A stretch of DNA of 64,000 nucleotides from Enterococcus mundtii (GTDB lineage Bacteria > Bacillota > Bacilli > Lactobacillales > Enterococcaceae). The translations under genes and the position numbers were made by a program. The notes below the pieces were generated by a model. That model was not told the DNA's origin. It saw only the letters and a program-made list of their open reading frames with translations, and did not search any database. The DNA lies in contig NZ_PUAP01000008.1 of the NCBI RefSeq assembly GCF_002947535.1, positions 28,057 through 92,056 of the forward strand, in the 5' to 3' direction. Shown piece by piece: positions 1 to 7,397 of this stretch; the first letter of the stretch is position 1; each line of letters starts with the position of its first letter.

Positions 1-481
1 CTGCACGCTTGCCAGTCAAATCAATATCATATGCTTCAAACATCTTCATGATTCCATAAGGCGTACACGGGATCTTATCTGGATTCCCTGCAAACAAACG
101 TCCTAGATTCATTGGATGGAAACCATCAACATCTTTTTTAGGATCGATAGCCAATAAAACTTTCTCTTCATCAATATGTTCTGGTAAAGGCAATTGCACA
201 AGTATCCCATGGAACTGTGGATCTTGATTATATTTTTCGATTTCACGGAGAAGCTCATCTTCTGAAATTGTTTGACTATAACGCTCTACTTTTGAATAAA
301 TACCTAATTGATTCGCTACTCGTTCTTTATTACGAACATAGACTTGACTTGCTGGATTTTCTCCAACTAATAAAACAACTAATCCGGGATTGATCTGTCG
401 TTCGTTAAGCTCTTTTACTTTCAACGCAAGTTCTGCTTGCATTTTTTCTGCTAGTTCTTTTCCATTCATCAATTCTGACAT
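1..481 (-). CDS. folD: FolD, bifunctional methylenetetrahydrofolate dehydrogenase/cyclohydrolase (partial)
   Basis: Interconverts 5,10-methylene-THF and 10-formyl-THF in cytosolic one-carbon metabolism. Only the N-terminal 160 residues are in the window; the C-terminal NADP-binding part runs off the left edge. The translation shows the substrate motif SQVYVRNK with the catalytic Tyr and Lys, then QLPLP and PKKDVDGFHP, all FolD signatures. The start ATG at 481 sits 7 nt after GGGAG. The upstream nusB transcript seems to end in a hairpin at 566-589, so folD may use its own promoter or read-through. The folD-nusB-Asp23 order is common in Firmicutes. Confidence 0.97.
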   Translation of the reverse strand, partial: MSELMNGKELAEKMQAELALKVKELNERQINPGLVVLLVGENPASQVYVRNKERVANQLGIYSKVERYSQTISEDELLREIEKYNQDPQFHGILVQLPLPEHIDEEKVLLAIDPKKDVDGFHPMNLGRLFAGNPDKIPCTPYGIMKMFEAYDIDLTGKRA

Positions 482-565
482 ACGATCACTCCCAGATATT
501 TTTGCTTTCATTCTACCATATAAACCACTTGTAACATAACCAGATTTACTAACTCTCATAGAAAA

Positions 566-589
566 AAGCTAGGACTTACGCCCCAGCTT
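566..589 (-). terminator. Intrinsic terminator of the Asp23-nusB transcript
   Basis: On the minus strand an 8-bp stem (AAGCTGGG with CCTAGCTT, one G-U pair) and 8-nt loop are followed by TTTTCT. The hairpin contains the nusB stop codon, so the last codons form part of the stem. Confidence 0.65.
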
Positions 590-1025
590 CTAATTCTTTT
601 AACACATTCGATAACATACCATTTACAAACTTACGTGAACGGTCGTCACTGAATGTTTTAGCTAACTCGATTGCTTCATTCAATGCAACAGTTGCAGGCA
701 CGTCATCCACGTACATCATTTCGAAAATCGCGATTCTTAAAATAATCAAATCCATTTTGGAGATACGATTGATCCGCCAATTATTTTTTAAATGCTTTTC
801 GATGATCGTGTCTAACGATGCTTTTTTTGCACAGACGCCACCAACTAGTGTGTCTAGATATACTGGAACAAATTCTGATTGCTCTTCATTGATCATCTCT
901 TGGTGATCCAACTCGATCGCATTAAAAATTGCATCTTCTTTTGTCAGATCAGTGTTGAAATCTAATGGGAACAATGCCTGTAATGCCATCTCGCGGATCT
1001 CGTGTCTTGATAACTCTTTATTCAT
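576..1025 (-). CDS. nusB: NusB transcription antitermination factor
   Basis: NusB binds boxA RNA with NusE (S10) and supports antitermination of rRNA operons. The 149-residue protein begins MNKELSRHEIREMALQ and contains the NusB-typical segments AIELAKTF and KFVNGML near the C-terminus; length is normal for the family. I chose ATG at 1025, preceded by GAGGACGAAA, over an upstream in-frame start inside the Asp23 gene. It overlaps the end of the Asp23 gene by 8 bp, implying translational coupling, as in the B. subtilis yqhY-nusB pair. A terminator is embedded in its 3' end. Confidence 0.96.
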   Translation of the reverse strand: MNKELSRHEIREMALQALFPLDFNTDLTKEDAIFNAIELDHQEMINEEQSEFVPVYLDTLVGGVCAKKASLDTIIEKHLKNNWRINRISKMDLIILRIAIFEMMYVDDVPATVALNEAIELAKTFSDDRSRKFVNGMLSNVLKELEAGA

Positions 1026-1443
1026 TTTCGTCCTCTTCGTCCTCAAAAAGTTCATCGATTGCTGGTTGCTCCAATTTTTCTGGTACAACTGCTACGACAT
1101 GGATATTGACTTCAGCTAATGCAATGTCGGTCATGAAAAGTACTTCTTGGTGGACACGATCTTGCATTTCCATCGCTACTTTTGGTACTGAAACGCCATA
1201 TTCTAAATAACAATATAAGTCAACTTTCAAACCTTCTTCGTCATTGACTAAATATACACCTTTACCATGCGCTGCGCGACCTAGCAATTCTGTGACATTG
1301 CTAGCAAAAGTTCCACGCATCCCGTAGACACCTTCGACTTTAGAAGCTGCAATACCGATAATGACTTCGATCACTTCTGGTGCAATCACGATTTCTCCTA
1401 AATCTTGATTAGCATGTAAGACTAAGTTTTTTTCGTCTGCCAT
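1018..1443 (-). CDS. Asp23/Gls24 family protein, YqhY type
   Basis: A 141-residue Asp23 (DUF322) protein: GEIVIAPEVIEVIIGIAA, KVEGVYGMRG and a C-terminal acidic tail (EDEEDENE). Its position directly before nusB identifies the YqhY branch, which has been linked in B. subtilis to acetyl-CoA carboxylase activity, rather than the stress-type Gls24 branch. It lacks membrane segments and is expected to be cytosolic. AGGAGG lies 8-9 nt before the start. A 213-bp upstream gap separates it from the peptidase gene, where efp is often found in relatives but is absent here. The functional assignment is from family and context only. Confidence 0.9.
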   Translation of the reverse strand: MADEKNLVLHANQDLGEIVIAPEVIEVIIGIAASKVEGVYGMRGTFASNVTELLGRAAHGKGVYLVNDEEGLKVDLYCYLEYGVSVPKVAMEMQDRVHQEVLFMTDIALAEVNIHVVAVVPEKLEQPAIDELFEDEEDENE

Positions 1444-1656
1444 TTTTATTTATTCCTCCTTTTGCCTACGTACATCTTTCACTTCAAGAAGCTAAGTCAT
1501 GTACCTAGGAAAACTGTCGCCTGTAAATCAGTCATGCGTGAAAAAACGCGCCGTTTACAATCGCTTGATTTCTCTTATAGTGTATCATTAAATGAGCCCA
1601 TTTTCTATAACAAAGTCTGAGTTTTGACATTTACATTTATTGAAAAAGGCTGGTCA

Positions 1657-2721
1657 TCACAAAATAATCAATTCTTTTGGTGAGTGAGTCAATACTCGAT
1701 TTCCTTCAGCAGTGATCAATAAGTCATCTTCAATCCGGACACCACCGATTCCTGGTAAGTAGATTCCTGGTTCATCCGTGATGACATTGCCCACAACAAA
1801 TGGTTTCTCTGCTCGAGCAGATACGTTAGGACCTTCGTGGATCTCTAAGCCAATACCATGTCCAGTAGAGTGCCCGAATGCTTCACCATAGCCATATTTG
1901 CTGATGTAATCTCTTGCTATTGCGTCAAGTTGGACACCTGTGACACCAGGTTTGGCCACATCTAAAACTGCCAATTGGGCATCTAAGACGATTTGATAGA
2001 TTTCTTTCAATTGTTCCCCTGGATCACCGATTGCAAACGTACGTGTCATATCAGAAACGTACCCTTCATAATAGCAACCAAAATCGATCGTGATCAAATC
2101 ACCTTGTTCGATGATTTTTTTGCTAGCCACTCCGTGTGGCATTGCTGAACGAACACCACTCGCCACGATGGTTTCAAAAGACACACCTGATGCACCTAGT
2201 GAACGCATATAGAAATCTAATTGATTGGCGACCTCGATCTCCGTCATACCTGGTTGGATCATTTTTAAGATATGATCATAAGCCATATCAGCGATGCTAC
2301 AAGCTTTTTCAATGATCACTAATTCATCTTCGTCTTTTACTTCACGTAATTCTTCGATCATATCAGAAACTGGGATCAACTCTGCGTCAAGTAATTCTTC
2401 TAATACTGAATATTCTAAAAATGAAACCGTACGTTCTTCAAACGCTAGATTCGTCAATCCTTCTTTTCGAGTCAAATCAGCGACTTCCTCAAAAATCGGT
2501 GCGACATTTTTGATGATCTCAAAACCTTGTGCTTGAGCTGCTGCTTGTTCTGTATAACGGAAGTCCGTAATAAAGAAGGCTTTCTCTAATGTAATGACCG
2601 CTAACCCAGTGGTTCCTGTAAAATTAGTCAAATAGCGGAGATTGTAAGGACTTGTCACTAAAAATGAATCTAGATTCGCTTCTCGCATTTTTTTGCGTAA
2701 CTTTTCTACTCGTAACATCAT
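1657..2721 (-). CDS. M24 family Xaa-Pro peptidase (PepP/YqhT-like)
   Basis: Cytosolic metallopeptidase expected to act on peptides with proline at the second position. Residues 1-125 form a creatinase-like N-domain; the pita-bread domain follows with the metal ligands in IDFGCYYEGY, SDMTRTF, GHSTGHGIG, EPGIY and VRIEDD. At 354 residues the length fits PepP/PepQ of Gram-positives. Two adjacent ATGs (2721 and 2718) follow GAAGGA; I kept the first. It lies upstream of Asp23-nusB on the same strand but with a 213-bp gap. Whether it is an aminopeptidase P or a dipeptidase cannot be decided here. Confidence 0.93.
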   Translation of the reverse strand: MMLRVEKLRKKMREANLDSFLVTSPYNLRYLTNFTGTTGLAVITLEKAFFITDFRYTEQAAAQAQGFEIIKNVAPIFEEVADLTRKEGLTNLAFEERTVSFLEYSVLEELLDAELIPVSDMIEELREVKDEDELVIIEKACSIADMAYDHILKMIQPGMTEIEVANQLDFYMRSLGASGVSFETIVASGVRSAMPHGVASKKIIEQGDLITIDFGCYYEGYVSDMTRTFAIGDPGEQLKEIYQIVLDAQLAVLDVAKPGVTGVQLDAIARDYISKYGYGEAFGHSTGHGIGLEIHEGPNVSARAEKPFVVGNVITDEPGIYLPGIGGVRIEDDLLITAEGNRVLTHSPKELIIL

Positions 2722-2818
2722 GTGTAAATTCCTTCTTTCTTTGCACTCTTTTTATCATTATAGCAAACTTTCTTTTTTAAAGGCATAGGAAAGATAAATT
2801 CCTTCAACAGAAACGAAC

Positions 2819-2860
2819 AAAGCGTTTTGACTTGGGCTTTTTCCCAAGTCAAAACGCTTT
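2819..2860 (-). terminator. Long perfect hairpin terminator
   Basis: An 18-bp perfect stem with a loop of 6 nt ends the GlsB-like gene transcript before the peptidase gene; on the minus strand it is followed by a T-rich stretch. Confidence 0.8.
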
Positions 2861-2872
2861 ATGCTTTCATTT

Positions 2873-3118
2873 CTAAGATCTTTTACCAAAGAAAAATGAG
2901 ACAACAGCAACTAAGATCACTGCCCCTAAAATAGATGGAATAAGTGCCATACCAGCAGCGCTTGGTCCCCAGTTGCCAAAAATCGCTTGACCGATCGTCG
3001 AACCAATCAAACCAGCAATAATATTTGTGATACATCCCATTGAATTACCTTTACTTGTGATTGCTCCAGCAATCGCTCCAATGATTGCACCAACAATCAA
3101 TGTCCATAACCAACTCAT
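2873..3118 (-). CDS. GlsB/YeaQ/YmgE family stress-response membrane protein
   Basis: A small (81 aa) glycine-rich membrane protein with the pattern of the transglycosylase-associated/GlsB family: GAIIGAIAGAITSKG, GLIGSTIGQAIFG and a hydrophobic C-terminal helix ending in FFFGKRS. Three membrane helices are apparent. ATG at 3118 follows GGGAGG at ideal spacing; an upstream in-frame start is not backed by a ribosome site. In enterococci, GlsB-type proteins accompany Gls24 stress loci; here the gene stands alone with its own terminator. The molecular role of the family is not known. Confidence 0.88.
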   Translation of the reverse strand: MSWLWTLIVGAIIGAIAGAITSKGNSMGCITNIIAGLIGSTIGQAIFGNWGPSAAGMALIPSILGAVILVAVVSFFFGKRS

Positions 3119-3195
3119 CGTATAACCTCCCTCTTTACTCTTTAAGTTTATCATAAGAAATAAAAAGCAAGCAAACGATGAGGGCTAGCTACAAA

Positions 3196-3570
3196 TCATT
3201 TACGCTTGAAAATACCGATCACGCCTCGCTTGACTACGTCGACCAAACTTAAAGAGCGAACCATGTGACTTGGATCAACATACTTACGGACTGCTCGTAA
3301 AACTTCCTTGGGATGTTTTGCAGAAAATGAATAGGTTCCATTTTTCTTTGTGCGAATAGCAAAACGTGGAATCCATTTTCCTTTGAACATCACCGAGGCA
3401 ATCACGACATCTACCTCTTCCCATGGGATCTGGACGAATTTGCGCGCATCACGATCATTGTAAAATTCAAAACCTTTGTCACCGATCATGATTTTCCCAT
3501 ATTCTGCCACACCTAGATAAGATGTCGCATTCATCGTTAAGTCAACTTTTGTATTCAGCGATTGTACCAT
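3196..3570 (-). CDS. DUF956 family protein (ManO-like) of the mannose PTS locus
   Basis: A 124-residue DUF956 protein with the typical segments YGKIMIGDKGFEFYN, IPWEEVDVV, PRFAIRT and FSAKHPKEVLRAVRKY. This family is found almost only downstream of Man-type PTS operons in Lactobacillales and is sometimes called ManO; it is thought to be regulatory, but no mechanism is established. ATG at 3570 is chosen because GGAG lies 8 nt before it. A terminator at 3810-3850 separates it from the EIID gene, so it is probably expressed by read-through or from a separate promoter. Confidence 0.88.
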   Translation of the reverse strand: MVQSLNTKVDLTMNATSYLGVAEYGKIMIGDKGFEFYNDRDARKFVQIPWEEVDVVIASVMFKGKWIPRFAIRTKKNGTYSFSAKHPKEVLRAVRKYVDPSHMVRSLSLVDVVKRGVIGIFKRK

Positions 3571-3809
3571 TTCAATCACTCCATTTCTAAACAATCTAAA
3601 GTTCCGGTAATCAAAAATCTTACCGTTTCCATGATTTGGCTATTCGTTCAGTTTAGCCTCACTTTTTTCCTTGTATCATCAAAGACATCTTATCATAAAT
3701 AGTATGTCTTTTCGAGCATAGATACTACCTCTAACAAACGGTTTTCCACAATCGTGTACCATTCGATCAGAACAGTGATAATGTACAGTCTCGTCGCCTT
3801 CTATGAAAA

Positions 3810-3850
3810 AAGCTGCAACAAAAATCAACGATTGATTTCTGTCACAGCTT
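3810..3850 (-). terminator. Terminator after mannose EIID
   Basis: On the minus strand an imperfect stem of about 17 bp (AAGCTG...CAGCTT outside, AAATCAA/TTGATTT inside) is followed by TTTTC. It lies between the EIID gene and the DUF956 gene. Confidence 0.7.
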
Positions 3851-3873
3851 CTTTAACATCTTATTGACTTAGA

Positions 3874-4788
3874 TTACATTAATCCGATTAAGTGGAAGAC
3901 AATACCCACTACGAATAATCCAAGAATGATAACGATTGGTGAAACTTTTTTCTTCAATAACCACATACAGAACAATGTTAGTAACAATGCAGCTAATCCA
4001 GGGATCAAGCTGTCTAAGTTGTCTTGTAATGTTGTTACTTTGTAGTCAGATAGAGAAAGGCCAGCTGCTTGTTGTTCTAACGCACTCTTGATACCTTCAG
4101 CACCTGCAGGTAAGCTATTCCAATCAATGTAAGCACCTTCGTCAAGTTTAACGCTTGATACTACTGGCGCAAAGCCAATCGATACCCAACGGTTAACTAA
4201 TGAACCCAAGATGAACATACCTAAGATTGATGCACCTTTAGTGATGTCTTGCAACAAACCACCAGATAAATCTTCTGTGATCTTAGAACCAGCTTTATAG
4301 CCGAATTCTTGTGTGTACCACATAAATGCCATACGGATGATATTCCAAGCAACGAAATAAATGATTGGGCCTAAGATATTTCCAGCCATTGCTAGAGAAG
4401 CAGCTAGAGCTCCAAGGATTGGTCTTACTGTAAACCAGAAGACTGGATCACCGATACCAGCTAAAGGTCCCATCATACCAACCTTAACCCCTTGAATCGC
4501 AACATCGTCAACAGGTGCGCCATTTGCACGTTCTTCTTCCAGTGCAAGAGTTACCCCTAAAATTGGTGAAGCAACATATGGATGTGTGTTGAAGAACTCT
4601 AAATGACGTGTCAACGCAGCCGCACGGTCTTCTTTTGTTTTATATAATTTTTTGATCGCTGGGATCATTGAGAATGCCCAACCACCATTTTGCATACGTT
4701 CGTAGTTCCAAGATCCTTGAAGGAAAGTCGAACGCAACCAAACAGAAATACGATCTTTTTTAGATAATTGAATTCTTTCTTCTGCCAT
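3874..4788 (-). CDS. manZ: PTS mannose-family transporter subunit IID
   Basis: Membrane subunit of the mannose/glucose permease (also called MptD). The 304-residue protein has the EIID hallmarks: an amphipathic N-terminus with LRSTFLQGSWNYERMQ, FFNTHPYVASPILGVTLALEE, and GPLAGIGDPVFWFTVRPI, followed by hydrophobic helices ending at HLIGLM. EIIC plus EIID form the sugar channel and are also receptors for class IIa bacteriocins in related bacteria. It is the last gene of the EIIB-EIIAB-EIIC-EIID run, 16 bp after the EIIC gene, with GGAGGC before its start. Confidence 0.97.
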   Translation of the reverse strand: MAEERIQLSKKDRISVWLRSTFLQGSWNYERMQNGGWAFSMIPAIKKLYKTKEDRAAALTRHLEFFNTHPYVASPILGVTLALEEERANGAPVDDVAIQGVKVGMMGPLAGIGDPVFWFTVRPILGALAASLAMAGNILGPIIYFVAWNIIRMAFMWYTQEFGYKAGSKITEDLSGGLLQDITKGASILGMFILGSLVNRWVSIGFAPVVSSVKLDEGAYIDWNSLPAGAEGIKSALEQQAAGLSLSDYKVTTLQDNLDSLIPGLAALLLTLFCMWLLKKKVSPIVIILGLFVVGIVFHLIGLM

Positions 4789-4804
4789 TTCGTGAACGCC
4801 TCCT

Positions 4805-5611
4805 TTAATAGTTATCGATGATATCGCCTAGTGGGTCACCAGTATTTGAGCTTCCGCCGTTACCTGAACCACCTTGTTTAGAAAGTGCCAAGTAAATAAG
4901 AGCTAAAGCAATACCGATTGCGCCTAGACCGATAAGAGTGATTTCTGATACAGTTGCCAATACAAAACCGATTGCAAAGAATGGCCATACTTCTTTTGTA
5001 GCCATCATGTTGATAACCATCGCGTAACCTACGGCAACGACCATTCCACCACCGATAGCTAAACCGTCTGTCAACCAAACAGGCATAGATTCAAGTAAGC
5101 TTCTTACTGGACCTTCACCGATTGCTAAGATCAAACCAGCAGGGATCGCAATACGAACACCTTGCATACAGATTGCAACGATATGCCATAATTCAACTTT
5201 TCTAAAGTTACCATCTTTTGCAGCAGCATCCATCAAATGAACAAACGCTGTCGCAATCGTACGACAAATGATTGTTAATAATAAACCAGCAACAGCAAGT
5301 GGCACAGCAATCGCGATTGCTGAAGAAACGCCGCCTGAACCTTGACCACCTAAAACTAAAATAATTGCAGATGCAACAGATGCTAACGCAGCATCGGGAG
5401 CGACAGCGGCACCGATATTTGCCCAACCTAAAGCGATCATTTGTAATGTACCACCCAAGATAAGACAAGGAACTAGATTTCCAGTTACTAAGCCGATCAA
5501 CGTACATGCAACAACTGGTTGATGGAATTGAAATTCATCAAGAATTCCTTCCATACCAGCTAAAAATGCAACGATGATGACTAAGATCACTTGAATAATA
5601 TTTAAATCCAT
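4805..5611 (-). CDS. manY: PTS mannose-family transporter subunit IIC
   Basis: Sugar-translocating membrane subunit (MptC), 268 residues, with many hydrophobic helices. Recognisable EIIC-Man segments are AGMEGILDEFQFHQPVVACTL and WANIGAAVAPDAALASVAS. A short glycine/serine tail (GGSGNGGSS) precedes the C-terminal GDPLGDIIDNY. It lies between the EIIAB and EIID genes on the same strand with short gaps and its own GGAGG. Mannose and glucose are the expected substrates by family; the sequence does not fix specificity. Confidence 0.97.
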   Translation of the reverse strand: MDLNIIQVILVIIVAFLAGMEGILDEFQFHQPVVACTLIGLVTGNLVPCLILGGTLQMIALGWANIGAAVAPDAALASVASAIILVLGGQGSGGVSSAIAIAVPLAVAGLLLTIICRTIATAFVHLMDAAAKDGNFRKVELWHIVAICMQGVRIAIPAGLILAIGEGPVRSLLESMPVWLTDGLAIGGGMVVAVGYAMVINMMATKEVWPFFAIGFVLATVSEITLIGLGAIGIALALIYLALSKQGGSGNGGSSNTGDPLGDIIDNY

Positions 5612-5643
5612 GATAGTAATCCTCCATTTTTTCTGATAATTAA

Positions 5644-6615
5644 TTAAGCACGATTTTTTAATTCATCTTGCGCTTTTTTCAAAATTTCATCCATGTTTCC
5701 TTTAGAGTCATTCGGTACTTTACGTACATCGAATTTCACGCCAGATTCTTTCAATTTATTGAATGAATCAATATCATCTTGACTGAAAGCAAGTACTTTA
5801 TTTGGTTGTACTTTACCTGGAGAATGCGCCATTGATCCGACGTTCACTGTTTCTAATGGTACGCCGCCTTCAACTGCACGCACGACATCTTGAGGATTTT
5901 CAAACAATAGCAATGCGCGTTGACCACCAAAATGTTGATCGTCTTTTGCAAGTTTGATCATTTGTTCAACTGGTACAACGTGAGCTTTGACACCAGGAGG
6001 TGCAGCTTGTTGGATCAATTTTTTACGTAACTCATCTTTTGCTACGGCATCAGATACAACGATGATACGTGTTGGATTTGTTGTTTTTGTCCAAGCAGTT
6101 GCTACTTGTCCATGCAACAAACGTGAATCAATACGTGCTAAAACATAAGTGAACTTACCAGGTGTCCCTGAAGGTGCAGCTTCTTGTGCCACAGCTTTTG
6201 TTTCAACTACTGGTTCTAATTCTTCCGGTTTGACTTTCACACCTTCTTTTGCTGTTTCAATGATATGAGCAGCAATTTCATGTGCTGATTCCATTGAAAA
6301 ACGTGAAGCATATGCTTCAATCAGCATAGGCAAGTTCAAACCACTTACGATTGCCCACTTATCTTTGTGTTCTTCAAATAATGTGTTTGATTGATTGAAC
6401 GGTGTTCCGCCCCATAAATCAACTAAGAATAAGACTTCGTCTTGGTTATCGAAGGAAGCGACTGCTTCTTCTAATTTGGCTCTCAAGTCATCTGGACCTT
6501 CACTCGGTTGTAAAACAACAGCTTTGACGTTTTCTTGTTCGCCAAAGATCATTGAACCCGACTGTAAGATTCCTTCAGCAAATTGCCCATGACTTGCTAG
6601 GATAATCCCTACCAT
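5644..6615 (-). CDS. manX: PTS mannose-family fused IIAB subunit
   Basis: Cytosolic phosphotransfer subunit (ManX/MptA type, 323 aa). The EIIA domain (residues 1-135) carries the phosphorylated His at position 9 in GIILASHGQF; a linker rich in Glu/Ala follows; the EIIB domain (about 157-323) has the active His in RIDSRLLHGQVATAW. Phosphate passes from HPr to EIIA to EIIB to sugar. The start at 6615 follows GTAGGAGG; a longer reading frame upstream lacks a ribosome site. It follows the separate EIIB gene by 100 bp. Confidence 0.97.
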   Translation of the reverse strand: MVGIILASHGQFAEGILQSGSMIFGEQENVKAVVLQPSEGPDDLRAKLEEAVASFDNQDEVLFLVDLWGGTPFNQSNTLFEEHKDKWAIVSGLNLPMLIEAYASRFSMESAHEIAAHIIETAKEGVKVKPEELEPVVETKAVAQEAAPSGTPGKFTYVLARIDSRLLHGQVATAWTKTTNPTRIIVVSDAVAKDELRKKLIQQAAPPGVKAHVVPVEQMIKLAKDDQHFGGQRALLLFENPQDVVRAVEGGVPLETVNVGSMAHSPGKVQPNKVLAFSQDDIDSFNKLKESGVKFDVRKVPNDSKGNMDEILKKAQDELKNRA

Positions 6616-6715
6616 ATTTATACCTCCTACTTCTTTTTGTTGTAACAAAATCAAAAATAAAAATAAGTGCTTGCCTTTGACAACAGATACATTTGACCGT
6701 TACGCAACAACAATT

Positions 6716-7207
6716 TTATGCTTTCTTGGCTTTGGTCAGTAATTCCATCAAAAAGATTTTCCGATCAGCAGGCACCTTCCGAATCTCCAACTCCACACCT
6801 TGGCCATCCAAAAAATGAAAGGCTTCGATATCTCGTTGATCGACGGACACAAAATTTGTGATCATGGTTTTCCCTTCAGAAAAACTCATTCCCCCGATAT
6901 TTAGAGAATCAATTCGGATACCACTTCGGACAATTTTCTCAACGTCTTTAGGATTAGTAAATAAAAGCATCACTTTCGTTCGCGCTAAGAGCCCACTCTC
7001 AAAGATCTGGATCATCTTTTCAACAGTGATGACATTTGCCATGATCCCTGGTGGAGCAGCTTCTTTTAGAAGAAACTTTCTTAACTTGTCTTTCGCTACT
7101 ACGTCACTTATGACGATGATACGTTCAACGCCAGTCAACTTAGACCAGACAGTTGCAACTTGCCCATGGATCAAACGATCATCTATACGTGCTAATCGAA
7201 TATCCAT
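6716..7207 (-). CDS. Stand-alone PTS mannose-family IIB subunit
   Basis: A 163-residue EIIB-Man protein, with the phosphorylated His at position 14 in RIDDRLIHGQVATVW. It is the first gene after the sigma-54 promoter, ahead of the fused EIIAB. E. faecalis has the same arrangement (called mptB). It resembles the EIIB half of the fusion gene along its whole length, so the operon encodes two EIIB domains. An extra EIIB could donate phosphate to ManR or serve signalling rather than transport, but that is inference. The AGGAG site precedes ATG at 7207. Confidence 0.93.
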   Translation of the reverse strand: MDIRLARIDDRLIHGQVATVWSKLTGVERIIVISDVVAKDKLRKFLLKEAAPPGIMANVITVEKMIQIFESGLLARTKVMLLFTNPKDVEKIVRSGIRIDSLNIGGMSFSEGKTMITNFVSVDQRDIEAFHFLDGQGVELEIRKVPADRKIFLMELLTKAKKA

Positions 7208-7293
7208 TCGTAAATCTCCTTTTTATTAAATCACTACTCAAAACATCTTCCCACTTCTGTCGGAAGAATTTCCGTTAAGCACACTTTATTAAA

Positions 7294-7309
7294 AGCAAGA
7301 ACCGTGCCA
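7294..7309 (-). promoter_or_regulatory. Sigma-54 (RpoN) promoter of the mannose PTS operon
   Basis: Minus strand reads TGGCACGGTTCTTGCT, a near-perfect -24/-12 element with GG and GC 10 nt apart. It lies about 87 bp before the EIIB start, next to the gene for a sigma-54 activator. No sigma-70 promoter of comparable quality is seen in the gap. Confidence 0.93.
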
Positions 7310-7352
7310 ACTTTTAATAGATACACTGCCTTATTTAATGGTTTCTTATACA

Positions 7353-7397
7353 ATACACAAAAACGATACACTATAACAGTGTATCGTTTTTGTGTAT
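7353..7397. promoter_or_regulatory. Perfect 20-bp inverted repeat at the manR stop codon
   Basis: Two perfect 20-nt arms (7353-7372 and 7378-7397) are separated by 5 nt. The manR stop codon (7371-7373) lies at the junction of the left arm and the spacer. The centre is about 66 bp upstream of the -24 element, the distance usual for an enhancer site of a sigma-54 activator. It could also fold as a terminator for manR; the arms contain TTTTTG but no T-run follows the stem. Confidence 0.7.

Noticed and set aside
1540..1605. TGTAAA/TTTACA inverted repeat in the Asp23 leader
   Set aside because: Arms are short and far apart with only weak inner pairing; not enough to call a regulatory RNA.
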